NCBI GenBank assembly: GCA_023474345.1 | Contig: JAMCXS010000030.1 | Coordinates: 31,748 to 95,747 of the forward strand | Length of the DNA: 64,000 nt | From: Acidobacteriota bacterium | GTDB taxonomy: Bacteria > Acidobacteriota > Terriglobia > UBA7540 | Reading direction: 5' to 3' | Part shown: positions 36,186 to 44,913 of the stretch, in pieces | How the letters are laid out: the number at the start of each line of letters is the position of its first letter | Position numbering within the stretch: position 1 is the stretch's first letter | Notes under the pieces: model-generated | Seen by the model: the letters and a program-made list of their open reading frames with translations, nothing else | The model's database searches: none | What the model was told of the DNA's origin: nothing | Made by a program: the position numbers and the translations under genes

Positions 36186-37187
36186 GTGAAGGGAGTCCGG
36201 ACCACCATCATTATCCTGGTGCTCGTCGTTATTTTGATCGGCGTAGGGACGCTAGGCTTTCATATTGTCCAGGGATGGAATTGGTTTAAATCCCTTTATG
36301 CGACTTTGATGACCGTATCGACCATCGGAGCGGGACCCGAAAACGAGCTTAGCAGCCGTGGTGAGGTTTTCAACGTCATCCTCATCCTTCTGGGAGTTGC
36401 TGTGGTGGGCTTCGCAATTGGAAGCCTCACAAAGGCGGTGGTAGAATTCGAACTAGGTTCCTTTTTTGGACGACGCCGCATGGAGAAAGAGCTCTCTGCC
36501 CTGAAGAATCACTTTATTATCTGTGGTGCGGGCCGTGTAGGCCGCAGGGTGGCGGCTGAAGTCGCGGCCCGGAAGCTGCCCATTGTTATCATCGAGAAAG
36601 ACCCGGATAGAGCCTCCTGGGCACAAGAGCGCGGCTTTCCTGTCATCATCGGTGACGCTGCCAGTGAAGTGACTTTGCGGAAAGCCCGAATCGAGTCCGC
36701 CCGGGCGCTTGCCAGCGCCGTAACTTCCGATGCGCAAAATGTCTATATTGCCTTAACCGCGCGCGGTATTGCGCCGAAAATTCCGATTGTGGCTCGGGCC
36801 AGTGAAGAGGACGCCGAGTCGAAGCTGCTCAGGGCAGGCGCAACTACGGTTATTTCACCTTACAGCTATGCTGGACAGCGCATGGCGCGCATGATGACGC
36901 GGCCGCACGTTCAACGCTTTATCGATATGGCGCTCTCCTCCCTCAGCGAAACCAGGCTGGAGATTGAAGAAGTCAGGGTTGCAAATCCTTCCAAGCTGGC
37001 AGGCCAAAGCCTCGAAGCCGCAAACATTCGCGACGGGTTTGGCATCATCGTCCTGGCGATTCGCCGTCAGGACGGACGATTGGATTTTAATCCCCCCACG
37101 TCCGCGACCGTTTCCGCAGGCGACTACCTCATCGTTATGGGCGATTCGCAGAATCTCAAGGAACTCGAATCTTTGGCGGGCGTTTAG
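36186..37187 (+). CDS. Two-helix K+ channel with RCK/TrkA-N domains and variant filter
   Basis: Ion-channel subunit: helix 1 (about 5-27), pore region and helix 2 (58-80), then an RCK domain with the Rossmann site HFIICGAGRVGRRVA (ligand NAD or similar) and a TrkA-C domain near the end. GTG at 36186, nine bases after GGGAGG, is chosen over a TTG at 36126. The selectivity filter reads Thr46-Ile-Gly-Ala-Gly-Pro instead of the T-V-G-Y-G-D consensus. Its stop is directly followed by the nnr gene. Confidence 0.87.
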   Translation: MKGVRTTIIILVLVVILIGVGTLGFHIVQGWNWFKSLYATLMTVSTIGAGPENELSSRGEVFNVILILLGVAVVGFAIGSLTKAVVEFELGSFFGRRRMEKELSALKNHFIICGAGRVGRRVAAEVAARKLPIVIIEKDPDRASWAQERGFPVIIGDAASEVTLRKARIESARALASAVTSDAQNVYIALTARGIAPKIPIVARASEEDAESKLLRAGATTVISPYSYAGQRMARMMTRPHVQRFIDMALSSLSETRLEIEEVRVANPSKLAGQSLEAANIRDGFGIIVLAIRRQDGRLDFNPPTSATVSAGDYLIVMGDSQNLKELESLAGV

Positions 37188-38774
37188 ATGACCATGAAGA
37201 TCCTTACAGCTGCACAGATGCAACAAATTGATCGGCTTACGACGGAGCGCTACGGTGTGCCCAGCCTGACGCTGATGGAGAACGCCGGACGGGGGGTTGT
37301 GGAGTTTCTCGAACAGCGTTTTTCACCTCTCAGTACCCGGAAAATTGCAATTCTGTGCGGGCGGGGGAACAATGGCGGAGACGGCCTGGTAGTGGCACGA
37401 TTGCTGCGGGAGCGGGGATTAGAGCCCCGCGTGCTGCTTCTAGCCGAGCCTGGTAACTTGCGGGGTGATGCTGCGGTCAACTATGAGCGGCTCGCCGCGC
37501 GAGGCGCTCCGGAAGTCGTTCCGGATCCTGCGGCTTGGCAACGGATCAAGAGTAGTTTGCAAGGCTGTACATTGCTGGTTGATGCGTTGCTTGGGACAGG
37601 GCTTTCGAAACCGCTCGGGGGTTTTCTTCTTACGGTCGTTCAGGACTTTCCCTCTGTATTCACGCAAGCGCGCATAGTGGCTGTCGATCTGCCCACAGGC
37701 GTGCTCGCGGACACGGGGGATCTGATCGGGGAGTGCGTCCGCGCCGATGCTTCGGTTACTTTTACGGCTCCGAAAGTCGCTCACCTTTTTCCTCCCGCCT
37801 GCCACCGGGTGGGCGAGTGGATTGTAAGGCCTATTGGCACGCCTCCGGACGCGCTCGAGAGTAATCCCGATCTCTTTCTCAACGTCTTGCAGGCGGAGGA
37901 CCTGGAGTGGCTTGTCCGAGCTCGGGAACCGGAGGCCCACAAAGGCAATTTCGGTCATGTGCTGATACTGGGCGGATCGGTCGGTAAGACTGGAGCAGCA
38001 GCGATGGCGGCCAAAGCGGCTCTGCGGGCCGGGGCGGGCCTGGCGACTGTGGCCACTGCGAAAAGCGCTTTGCCGGTTATTGCCTCATACAGCATGGAAG
38101 TCATGACCGAGCCATTGCCGGAAACTGATGCCGGCACAGTGTCGCTCGATGCCTTGGACCACGGCCTTCTTGACACGCTGGTGGAAGGCAAAACCGTGCT
38201 TGCGGTAGGTCCCGGATTGGGGCGGCATCCTGAGACTCTGGAACTGGTTCGCACAGTTGTAAACAAGTATGCTTTGCCGATTGTCCTTGATGCCGATGGG
38301 CTGAATGCGTTCGCCGGCAGCATCCAGACGCTCCAGACAGACGGGCGAGTGCGCGTTTTGACCCCTCATCCAGGTGAAATGGGGCGCCTCGCGGAACGTA
38401 AAACTTCAGCTATTGTTGCTCATCGGCTGGAGGTGGCGCGCGAATTTGCAAAAAGTCATGGCGTACAATTGGTCTTGAAGGGATTTCGTACTTTAACGGC
38501 GTCTCCCGGGGGCCATGTGTGGGTCAACCCAACCGGCAACCCGGGCATGGCCACGGGCGGTTCCGGCGACGTTCTGACCGGCATTACCGCAGCTCTATTG
38601 GCCCAATATCCTGATCGCTCGGCGACCGAAGTCACCGCCGCTGCCGTCTATTTGCACGGGCTGGCGGGAGATATCGCGGCACGTGAACTAGGGGAAGCCT
38701 CGGTGATCGCCGGGGACATTCTGGACGCGCTGCCCAGAGCGTACCAGGAAATCAGGGCTCAGCAGCATCATTGA
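37188..38774 (+). CDS. nnr: Bifunctional NAD(P)H-hydrate epimerase / ADP-dependent dehydratase
   Basis: Repairs damaged NAD(P)H hydrates. The N-terminal YjeF_N epimerase domain (about 1-215) shows MENAGRGVVEF, CGRGNNGGDGLVVARLL and VDLPTGV. The C-terminal carbohydrate-kinase-like domain shows HKGNFGHVLILGGS, TPHPGEMGRL and the phosphate-binding GTGGSGDVLTG-type loop (here MATGGSGDVLTG). 528 residues, normal. The next gene is tsaE, six bases on, a common order. Confidence 0.95.
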   Translation: MTMKILTAAQMQQIDRLTTERYGVPSLTLMENAGRGVVEFLEQRFSPLSTRKIAILCGRGNNGGDGLVVARLLRERGLEPRVLLLAEPGNLRGDAAVNYERLAARGAPEVVPDPAAWQRIKSSLQGCTLLVDALLGTGLSKPLGGFLLTVVQDFPSVFTQARIVAVDLPTGVLADTGDLIGECVRADASVTFTAPKVAHLFPPACHRVGEWIVRPIGTPPDALESNPDLFLNVLQAEDLEWLVRAREPEAHKGNFGHVLILGGSVGKTGAAAMAAKAALRAGAGLATVATAKSALPVIASYSMEVMTEPLPETDAGTVSLDALDHGLLDTLVEGKTVLAVGPGLGRHPETLELVRTVVNKYALPIVLDADGLNAFAGSIQTLQTDGRVRVLTPHPGEMGRLAERKTSAIVAHRLEVAREFAKSHGVQLVLKGFRTLTASPGGHVWVNPTGNPGMATGGSGDVLTGITAALLAQYPDRSATEVTAAAVYLHGLAGDIAARELGEASVIAGDILDALPRAYQEIRAQQHH

Positions 38775-38780
38775 TTTGCC

Positions 38781-39263
38781 ATGGACTTCGATTCTCGTGC
38801 TTGTAACGAAGGCGTTTTGATGAGTTCGGGAACTCGTGAGGTAGTGATAACACATTCGCCGGAAGAGACGATCCGCGTGGGCTATGAGCTGGCACAGAGG
38901 CTTCGGCAGCCCTCCCTGGTGCTCCTGGAAGGAGAACTGGGAAGCGGCAAAACCACGCTCACCAAAGGCATTGTGGCCGGGCTGGGCGCGGCACGCGAGG
39001 AAGATGTGACCAGCCCTTCTTTTACGCTGGTTCACGAGTACGGGCGCGAACGTAAGGTCTATCATGCGGACCTTTACCGCGTCGAAGGTGCGAGGGATTT
39101 CGGGACGCTGGGCCTGGATGATTTGCTGGAGCAGCAGGCCACAGTCATCGTAGAATGGGGAGAAAAGTTTCTTGGTGAAGATGTTGCAGCACAAGTCAGA
39201 ATCCACATGGAGCTTCTTGAAGGTGAAGACCGCCGCATCACAATTGAAGGGCTGGACCGATAA
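38781..39263 (+). CDS. tsaE: tRNA threonylcarbamoyladenosine biosynthesis ATPase TsaE
   Basis: Needed with TsaB and TsaD for t6A37 modification of ANN-decoding tRNAs. P-loop GELGSGKTTLTKG, the switch-like VTSPSFTLVHEY, HADLYRV and VEWGEKF are all present. Two in-frame ATGs at 38781 and 38820; the second (MSSGTREVVITHS) matches the usual length better. The 3' end overlaps the start of the lipoprotein gene. Confidence 0.94.
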   Translation: MDFDSRACNEGVLMSSGTREVVITHSPEETIRVGYELAQRLRQPSLVLLEGELGSGKTTLTKGIVAGLGAAREEDVTSPSFTLVHEYGRERKVYHADLYRVEGARDFGTLGLDDLLEQQATVIVEWGEKFLGEDVAAQVRIHMELLEGEDRRITIEGLDR

Positions 39264-39906
39264 GATTCGTTACGGCAGGGCAATAAGCTCGGCAATGCTG
39301 TTTGCTGTGATTTGCTCAGGATGCGCCTCGGTCCCCAAGACGCACTATTACACGCTTCGCACGCCGGCGCTGCCCCCCGCCCCTCAAGTCAAGACCGATT
39401 TCGTCTTGCAAGTCGAGCCATTCGATGCCCCGGAAATGTTGCGTGACGACCGGATTGTGTACTACTCATCCCCTGTCGAACTGAACTTTCACGATTATCA
39501 CCGCTGGTCTTCGAATCCGGCGGCGCTGCTCAGCGACTTGGCTGTGAAATATTTTGCTGAGACGGGGTTGTTCAAGGAAGTTTATCTCTACCCTGCGCCG
39601 GTAGAGGCTGATTACACCTTGCAAGGCCGGGTGCTGGACTTCGCACAAATGGATTACGAAAAGAGCAGAAATGGAAAGAGGGGAAAGGGCCGGGTAAGCC
39701 TGGCCTTGGATCTTGTTCGAACTCGGGACAATGCAGTGGTCTGGTCAACTCGGAGAGAAGATGAAGTGGCCATTGAGAAAAAGGGGATGGCCAGCGTTGT
39801 AGATGCTTTGAACACGGCCAGCCAGCAGTTATTGGGCGATGCCTTTTCAGGGATAGCCGGCGTGGTTGGACGCGAGTTTGCCCAAAAGCAGGGACAATCC
39901 CACTAG
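39244..39906 (+). CDS. PqiC/ABC-auxiliary-type outer membrane lipoprotein
   Basis: Lipoprotein resembling the auxiliary component of lipid ABC transporters (DUF330/PqiC). The TTG at 39244 gives a plausible lipoprotein signal peptide: basic start, hydrophobic core and lipobox ICSGC with Cys at residue 27. Alternative starts are ATG at 39172 and 39295; the latter leaves too short a signal. The mature part begins SVPKTHYYTLRTP, as in PqiC, and contains LQVEPFDAPEMLRDDRIVYY. No cognate permease or MCE gene lies here. Overlaps tsaE by 20 bp. Confidence 0.82.
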   Translation: MKGWTDKIRYGRAISSAMLFAVICSGCASVPKTHYYTLRTPALPPAPQVKTDFVLQVEPFDAPEMLRDDRIVYYSSPVELNFHDYHRWSSNPAALLSDLAVKYFAETGLFKEVYLYPAPVEADYTLQGRVLDFAQMDYEKSRNGKRGKGRVSLALDLVRTRDNAVVWSTRREDEVAIEKKGMASVVDALNTASQQLLGDAFSGIAGVVGREFAQKQGQSH

Positions 39907-39923
39907 TTGGAGGAGACGGCGGT

Positions 39924-40733
39924 ATGGCGACACAGACAGAGCCCACTCGATGGGCTCTTATTGTTGGGGCCTCGAGCGGATTCGGAGAGGCGACAAGTTT
40001 GGAGCTGGCGCGTTCGGGCCTGGATATTTTCGGGGTTCACTTCGACCGCCGTTCGGCACAAGATCATGTAAATGGCATCATTCAAAATATTAAGGCGGCA
40101 GGCCGTGACGCTGTGTTTTTCAATATCAACGCCGCCGATGCCGCCAAGCGGGCCGACGCTCTTGAAAAGATGCAGACGCACTGGAAGGAGAGAGGCGGAG
40201 AGCATTACGTAAAAGTATTTTTGCATTCGATTGCTTTTGGTTCGCTGCTTCCCTACGTCAGCGATGATTCCAAGGGCCAGGTGACGCAGTCTCAGATAGA
40301 AATGACTTTGGACGTGATGGGCAGCAATCTCGTCTACTGGGTACAGGAGTTAATCCACCGGAAGATGATGCGTTCCGGCAGTCGCATCTACGGGCTGACG
40401 AGCGCTGGCGGGCACAGTATTATTCCGAACTACGGGGCCGTCTCGGCGGCGAAAGCGGTGCTGGAGTCGCACTTGCGCCAGTTGGCGTACGAACTGATGC
40501 CCCAAGGCATTACCGCCAATGCTATTCAGGCGGGTGTTACGATCACGCCCGGATCGAGCAAGATCCCCGGAATCGAAAAACTGGCGGAGTTCGCCAAAAT
40601 GCGTAATCCCGGCGGACGCCTGACCACGCCGCAGGATGTCGCCTCGGCGATTGCAGCCTTGATGGACGACAGGACGCAGTGGATGACCGGGAATGTCATT
40701 CGCGTGGACGGCGGCGAGGACATCGTGGCCTAA
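39924..40733 (+). CDS. SDR-family enoyl-ACP reductase-like protein (FabI/FabL type)
   Basis: Short-chain dehydrogenase with a nucleotide site GASSGFGEA. The active-site Tyr and Lys are seven residues apart in NYGAVSAAKA, which is the YX6K spacing of enoyl-ACP reductases such as FabI and FabL rather than the YX3K of ordinary SDRs. The C-terminal WMTGNVIRVDGGEDI is typical of SDRs. 269 residues. Predicted to reduce trans-2-enoyl-ACP in fatty acid synthesis. It starts 18 bp after the lipoprotein stop with GGAGGAG upstream. Confidence 0.85.
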   Translation: MATQTEPTRWALIVGASSGFGEATSLELARSGLDIFGVHFDRRSAQDHVNGIIQNIKAAGRDAVFFNINAADAAKRADALEKMQTHWKERGGEHYVKVFLHSIAFGSLLPYVSDDSKGQVTQSQIEMTLDVMGSNLVYWVQELIHRKMMRSGSRIYGLTSAGGHSIIPNYGAVSAAKAVLESHLRQLAYELMPQGITANAIQAGVTITPGSSKIPGIEKLAEFAKMRNPGGRLTTPQDVASAIAALMDDRTQWMTGNVIRVDGGEDIVA

Positions 40734-40833
40734 CTGCAGGCAGCTTCAGCAAAAACGCTCAACCTTTACCTTGGCTGTTGTAAGGGCTGGTACATAATAA
40801 AGCGGTTAAGGGAAGAAGGAGGAGATTCTTTTG

Positions 40834-40857
40834 ATGTTCGAACACCGCATTTGTTAG
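40834..40857 (+). other. Short in-frame open leader before ispH (possible nonsense codon)
   Basis: ATG at 40834 has an excellent AAGGAGGAG site ten bases upstream, but is followed by only MFEHRIC and a TAG stop at 40855-40857. The reading frame is that of ispH, whose proposed start at 40885 has no visible ribosome-binding site. Either this is a leader peptide with re-initiation, or ispH starts here and the TAG is a mutation or a sequence error. Confidence 0.45.
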
Positions 40858-40884
40858 CATGAATATTGCGCTGGCGAACGACCC

Positions 40885-41859
40885 ATGCAAGGAGACCGAA
40901 GCCGCCCAAGGAAAGTGCTGCTCTCAAACCCGCGGGGATTTTGTGCCGGCGTCGATCGGGCCATCGAGATTGTCAAGATGGCTCTTGAGCTGTACGATCC
41001 CCTCATCTACGTCAGAAAACAGATCGTTCATAATAGGCACGTGATTGAGTCTTTGTCCAGGCGGGGCGCGATTTTTGTGGACGAACTCGATCAAGTGCCG
41101 GAAGGCGCCGTGGTGATTTTCAGCGCTCACGGAGTTGCGCCCGATGTCATTACAAAGTCTGGCTTAAAGAAGTTGCAGGTTATTAATGCCAGTTGCCCGC
41201 TGGTGAATAAAGTCCACCTTGAGGTGAAACGCTTTGCCCAGGAAGGGCTCTCGATTCTTCTGGTGGGGCACGCGGGCCATGACGAAGTGATCGGAACGAT
41301 GGGCGAAGCTCCGGGGATGATTCAGTTGGTTGGAAACGAGGAAGAGGCCGAAAGGGTCCAGGTTCCCGATCCGAACCGGGTGGCTGTTACCACTCAAACA
41401 ACTCTGAGCGTGGACGATGCCGCTGCAATCGTTAATATTTTGAAGCGCCGCTTCCCGAACCTGGTGATGCCGCCGTCGGAGGATATCTGTTACGCCACGC
41501 AGAACCGGCAGGCCGCCGTGAAGCAGATCGCGCGGGAGGCGGATGTGGTGCTTGTCCTGGCCTCGGATAACAGTTCAAACTCCGAGCGCCTGCGGGAAGT
41601 GGCGAAGGCTGCTGGTGCGGAGGCGTACCTGATTGATGACGCTTCGGAGATCCAACCGGCCTGGCTTGAGCATGCCGAAGTTGTAGGAATCACCGCCGGC
41701 GCTTCTGCTCCTGAAAGTCTGGTTCAAGACGTGGTTGCCTACTTTAAAACGATGGGTGCGGAAGAGATTGAAGAGCTCGAATTCACAACTGAACGAGTGA
41801 CCTTTACGATGCCCTTTATCGGCCTTGGCGAAACTGCCAAGCACGGCGTTGAAACGTGA
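40885..41859 (+). CDS. ispH: 4-hydroxy-3-methylbut-2-enyl diphosphate reductase
   Basis: Last step of the MEP isoprenoid pathway, making IPP and DMAPP with a 4Fe-4S cluster. The three cluster cysteines are in NPRGFCAGVDRA, INASCPLVNKVH and EDICYATQNRQ; the catalytic Glu region reads VTTQTTLS and the substrate-binding SNSERL is present. 324 residues. The ATG at 40885 lacks a good ribosome site; an upstream in-frame ATG with a strong site is cut off by a TAG (see the leader entry). Confidence 0.95.
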   Translation: MQGDRSRPRKVLLSNPRGFCAGVDRAIEIVKMALELYDPLIYVRKQIVHNRHVIESLSRRGAIFVDELDQVPEGAVVIFSAHGVAPDVITKSGLKKLQVINASCPLVNKVHLEVKRFAQEGLSILLVGHAGHDEVIGTMGEAPGMIQLVGNEEEAERVQVPDPNRVAVTTQTTLSVDDAAAIVNILKRRFPNLVMPPSEDICYATQNRQAAVKQIAREADVVLVLASDNSSNSERLREVAKAAGAEAYLIDDASEIQPAWLEHAEVVGITAGASAPESLVQDVVAYFKTMGAEEIEELEFTTERVTFTMPFIGLGETAKHGVET

Positions 41860-41972
41860 AAGCCTGCCCGGCAGCTTGATTTTCCTCAAAATCGAATTTC
41901 CCGCAACATTACGGCGGCTTTTTGGGAGAGGCCGAATCGCAAGACGGATTGTTCGGTGCAATTCTCTGAATC

Positions 41973-42680
41973 TTATACGGTTTTGTCGGGTGAGTCGCAG
42001 AGGGATTCAAGAGGGCAATCCGCGCAACCCGGATTTCGAGCCCGGCAGATCTTGCGGCCAAACCAAATTACCTGGTGGCCGAAGATGATCCAGCGGTCTT
42101 GAGGAACCAGCTTGATAAGGTCGCGCTCCACGTCTTCCGGCGTCTTTCCGTTGGAAAGTTTCAGCCGGTGTGCGATGCGAAAAACGTGCGTGTCTACCAC
42201 CACGCCGGTGGGAATTTCGTATGCGGTGCCCAGGACGACGTTGGCGGTTTTGCGGGCGACTCCGGGAAGTGTGAGCATCTCCTCCATGCTGCGCGGAACC
42301 TTGCCCCGGAATTTTTCGACAATCTGCCGGGAGGCGCCAATAATATTTTTGGCCTTGTTACGGAAAAAGCCGGTGGAACGGATGTCTTCCTCAAGGATCT
42401 TGGGGTCGAGCGGCGCGAACTCCCGGGCCGTAGGGTATTTCGCAAACAGCTCCGGAGTCACTTTGTTCACGCGCTCGTCGGTGCATTGCGCTGAGAGGAT
42501 GGTGGCGACCAGGAGCTGGAAGGCATTTTTGTGATGGAGGGCGCACTCTGCGTTTGGGAAAAGGCGATCAAGCCCGGCGAAGATTTTCTTCAGTCGCTCC
42601 GGGGATGTATACTTTTCATCTAACTTTGTAGGGGCCGCTTTTCCTGCTGGCCGGGCTTTCCTGGTGGCGGTCGTTTTCAT
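41973..42680 (-). CDS. nth: Endonuclease III (DNA glycosylase/AP lyase)
   Basis: Base-excision repair enzyme removing oxidised pyrimidines. Helix-hairpin-helix LPGVARKTANVVLG includes the catalytic Lys, with the catalytic Asp in VVVDTHVFRIAHRL. The 4Fe-4S loop has the canonical spacing C-x6-C-x2-C-x5-C near the end (CRARNPGCADCPLESLC). ATG at 42680 gives a Lys-rich start; an in-frame ATG at 42713 is an alternative. It follows the dehydrogenase gene by 44 bp on the minus strand. Confidence 0.96.
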   Translation of the reverse strand: MKTTATRKARPAGKAAPTKLDEKYTSPERLKKIFAGLDRLFPNAECALHHKNAFQLLVATILSAQCTDERVNKVTPELFAKYPTAREFAPLDPKILEEDIRSTGFFRNKAKNIIGASRQIVEKFRGKVPRSMEEMLTLPGVARKTANVVLGTAYEIPTGVVVDTHVFRIAHRLKLSNGKTPEDVERDLIKLVPQDRWIIFGHQVIWFGRKICRARNPGCADCPLESLCDSPDKTV

Positions 42681-42724
42681 AATACTCCTGTGGCGATCCC
42701 TGATTGTGAACAAGCCGGCTGATG

Positions 42725-43600
42725 CTATTCCAAGCCTGCGTTTTCAGCCGGGACTTGCGCAAGCGAAGACCAGTCCTGTTCCTTGCGACCTCGCGCCATG
42801 GCGGTCAAAAGATGATCGCGAACCAGGCTCGCGATGGGCATGGGCGCGGAAACGGCTTCTGCCGCGGCCAGCACAAGGCTTATATCCTTAAGACCCAAAG
42901 GAACCTTGAATCCAGCCGGTTCAAATTGCCCCCTGGCAATCAGGTTACCGTAAGTTCTGTACGCGGGTGCTGCAAAAAGAGTGCTGGTCATGACCTCAAG
43001 AAACCGCTCGGGCTCCACTCCGGACTTTCGAAGCAGCGCATAAGCCTCTCCCAGCGATTCTATTGCTGAGGCTATAAGAAAATTACCGGCCAGTTTGACA
43101 GTATTGGCCTTTGGTGCATCCTCACCGACTATGAACGTGCGCTGGCCCATGGCATCGAAGAGCGGTTTGCAACGCGCGACCGCTTCAGGCGGTCCCGCGA
43201 CCACGATGGCCAGTTGGGCCGCTTCCGCAGCCTCCGGCCGTCCGAAAACCGGTGCGGAGACGAAGTCTTTGCCGGCGCTCCGGTGGTCTGCGGCGAGCCG
43301 CTCGGCGAGAGCGACGCTGATGGTGCTCATCGAAACGTGTACGGAGCCGTGAGGGAGCCTCCCGATCAGTTCGCTTCCGAAGATCACATCGTTGACTGCC
43401 TGATCGTTCGCGAGCATTGTAATCAGTACATCTCCGCTGCAGGCTTCCGATGGCTGGCTGGCAACGACGGCTCCCTCAGCCTGCAGCATCTCCGCGCGCT
43501 CGCGGGTTCGATTGTAAACGGTCACGGCATGCCGGGCTTTGACCAGGTTGCGCGCCATCGGCAGCCCCATGCGACCCAAACCGATGAATCCTACCTTCAT
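42725..43600 (-). CDS. 3-hydroxyisobutyrate dehydrogenase-family NAD(P) oxidoreductase
   Basis: Beta-hydroxyacid dehydrogenase with the N-terminal signature VGFIGLGRMGLPMARNLVKA, and the catalytic Lys in KLAGNFLIAS, within the GSNIVKLxxN-type helix. Substrate could be 3-hydroxyisobutyrate, tartronate semialdehyde or succinic semialdehyde; sequence cannot decide. ATG at 43600 has AAGGTGG upstream; the longer ORF to 43717 adds an unsupported extension. Confidence 0.9.
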   Translation of the reverse strand: MKVGFIGLGRMGLPMARNLVKARHAVTVYNRTRERAEMLQAEGAVVASQPSEACSGDVLITMLANDQAVNDVIFGSELIGRLPHGSVHVSMSTISVALAERLAADHRSAGKDFVSAPVFGRPEAAEAAQLAIVVAGPPEAVARCKPLFDAMGQRTFIVGEDAPKANTVKLAGNFLIASAIESLGEAYALLRKSGVEPERFLEVMTSTLFAAPAYRTYGNLIARGQFEPAGFKVPLGLKDISLVLAAAEAVSAPMPIASLVRDHLLTAMARGRKEQDWSSLAQVPAENAGLE

Positions 43601-43750
43601 TTTTACCACCTTGGCGTTGGTGAATATCTCAAAGCGGTTAAACGTTTCAAACGAGCCCGAAGTAACAGCCGACAGCCGCAACGGGGCTTTGCACGTCGTG
43701 GGGACTTCGGGCGTCATGATACAAAAACCCGCGTTATATCGGAAAAGTCA

Positions 43751-44473
43751 TTACCCGCCCAGCAGGTCGAGCATTTCCGGAAGCTCACGATGCACGCAAG
43801 TGAAAATAGGAGTATCCCTCAGGGTATAGTTGCTGGCCTCGGACTGACGCAACTCCATCACCAAGTCCAGGAAATGCTCCGGCTTATCGCTCTCAAACGC
43901 CACAACAAATTCCTGGTCGTCTAGACCGAAGGAATAAGTGGTGTTCAAGCGAACCGTCGGGTAACGATGGCCGATCTCAATATGTTCATTCATCATGCCT
44001 TGGCGGGCATGCTGTGTCAGCCTGTACCAGGCTCGCGTCTTCACGAAAGGATATACGAAGAGATACCGAAATTTGCCGGGCGTCAGGCGCAGCCGCACGC
44101 CTTCCTGGTCGGCGTGCTGATGCTCGCGGACATAGGTTGACCGTCTGGTCATGGCAAGATAGGAGTACGGGACGCTCAGGTATTTTCCCAAATCCGTCGC
44201 GAAGATGCGCGCGCTCATTTCCTGGAATTTGAGCAGATCATAGCTGATGCGCCAGAGCATGAAGTCGCAATCGCCGCGAATGCCTACGAGCGAATAGGGT
44301 ATGACGAGCATCTCCGGTTCGTAGCTTTTTATGACGTCGATGAACTGGCATTTGCCGCGTTTGCGCTCCTCCTCGGGTAGCCTTCGCCAAGCGGGATCAA
44401 CATTGTAGAAGGCAAAGTTGACGTACTGGCGGCGATTGTCCTCTTTAGTTCCTGTGCCTTTGGGATCTGCCAA
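43751..44473 (-). CDS. hemQ: Chlorite-dismutase-family protein, HemQ-like coproheme decarboxylase
   Basis: Dimeric alpha-beta barrel pair of the Cld/HemQ family. The proximal heme ligand should be the His in IEIGHRYPTVRLNT, and the C-terminal half ends with TYSFGLDDQEFVVAFE and RQSEASNYTLRDTPIF, as in HemQ. The chlorite dismutase distal Arg is not obvious, favouring coproheme decarboxylase over chlorite detoxification. 240 residues. On the minus strand ahead of the dehydrogenase and nth. No other heme gene is nearby. Confidence 0.88.
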   Translation of the reverse strand: MADPKGTGTKEDNRRQYVNFAFYNVDPAWRRLPEEERKRGKCQFIDVIKSYEPEMLVIPYSLVGIRGDCDFMLWRISYDLLKFQEMSARIFATDLGKYLSVPYSYLAMTRRSTYVREHQHADQEGVRLRLTPGKFRYLFVYPFVKTRAWYRLTQHARQGMMNEHIEIGHRYPTVRLNTTYSFGLDDQEFVVAFESDKPEHFLDLVMELRQSEASNYTLRDTPIFTCVHRELPEMLDLLGG

Positions 44474-44821
44474 AGCGTCAATTCCTCCTGGACTTTTTTA
44501 TTTGCCCCGTGACCAGCCACAATCACCCCAGGCGCACAACGTGGCGGCCACCATTTTTAATCTGGAGAGAATATCAATATAACACGAATCAAGCCCCGGC
44601 ACGTAATCCGGCAATGTCGTTTCGTGCCCGGATTTGTTCGAGTTGGGGCTCGCGGAAATCGCAGGCGACTTTGGCCGGCGTATTGAAACGATGAAAAGGG
44701 GGGACGTGCCCGGGTAGGTGTTGGGGGTTGTTCAAGAAAACAAGGAAATCCGTGCGCTCAGATTCTGGAAACTTATTGCGCATTCCCCGAAGGCTGACTC
44801 GCTCTGCATGCTGGGCGCCCT

Positions 44822-44852
44822 GGGCGGCCACAGACTTTGTCTGCAGCCGCCC
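44822..44852. repeat. Long symmetric hairpin in the 440-bp gap between hemQ and ompA-like
   Basis: A perfect pair GGGCGGC/GCCGCCC (44822-44828 with 44846-44852) encloses a second perfect pair CAGAC/GTCTG with loop TTT. It is followed on the plus strand by GTTTTCTG. It lies about 60 bp past the stop of the minus-strand OmpA-like gene and may end or stabilise its transcript. The rest of 44474-44913 has no convincing gene; an ORF at 44589-44867 (minus) has no recognisable features. Confidence 0.5.
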
Positions 44853-44913
44853 GTTTTCTGAGGCCAACCAGGTGGCATGGGAAAATATGAACTGAGCGGT
44901 TCAATCGAAACGG

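Noticed and set aside
43751..44473. Chlorite dismutase proper
   Set aside because: The family fits, but the distal arginine and signal peptide of true chlorite dismutases are not seen; HemQ-like is more likely.
44589..44867. 92-codon minus-strand ORF between hemQ and the OmpA-like gene
   Set aside because: No ribosome-binding site, no motif, and it overlaps the hairpin at 44822-44852.
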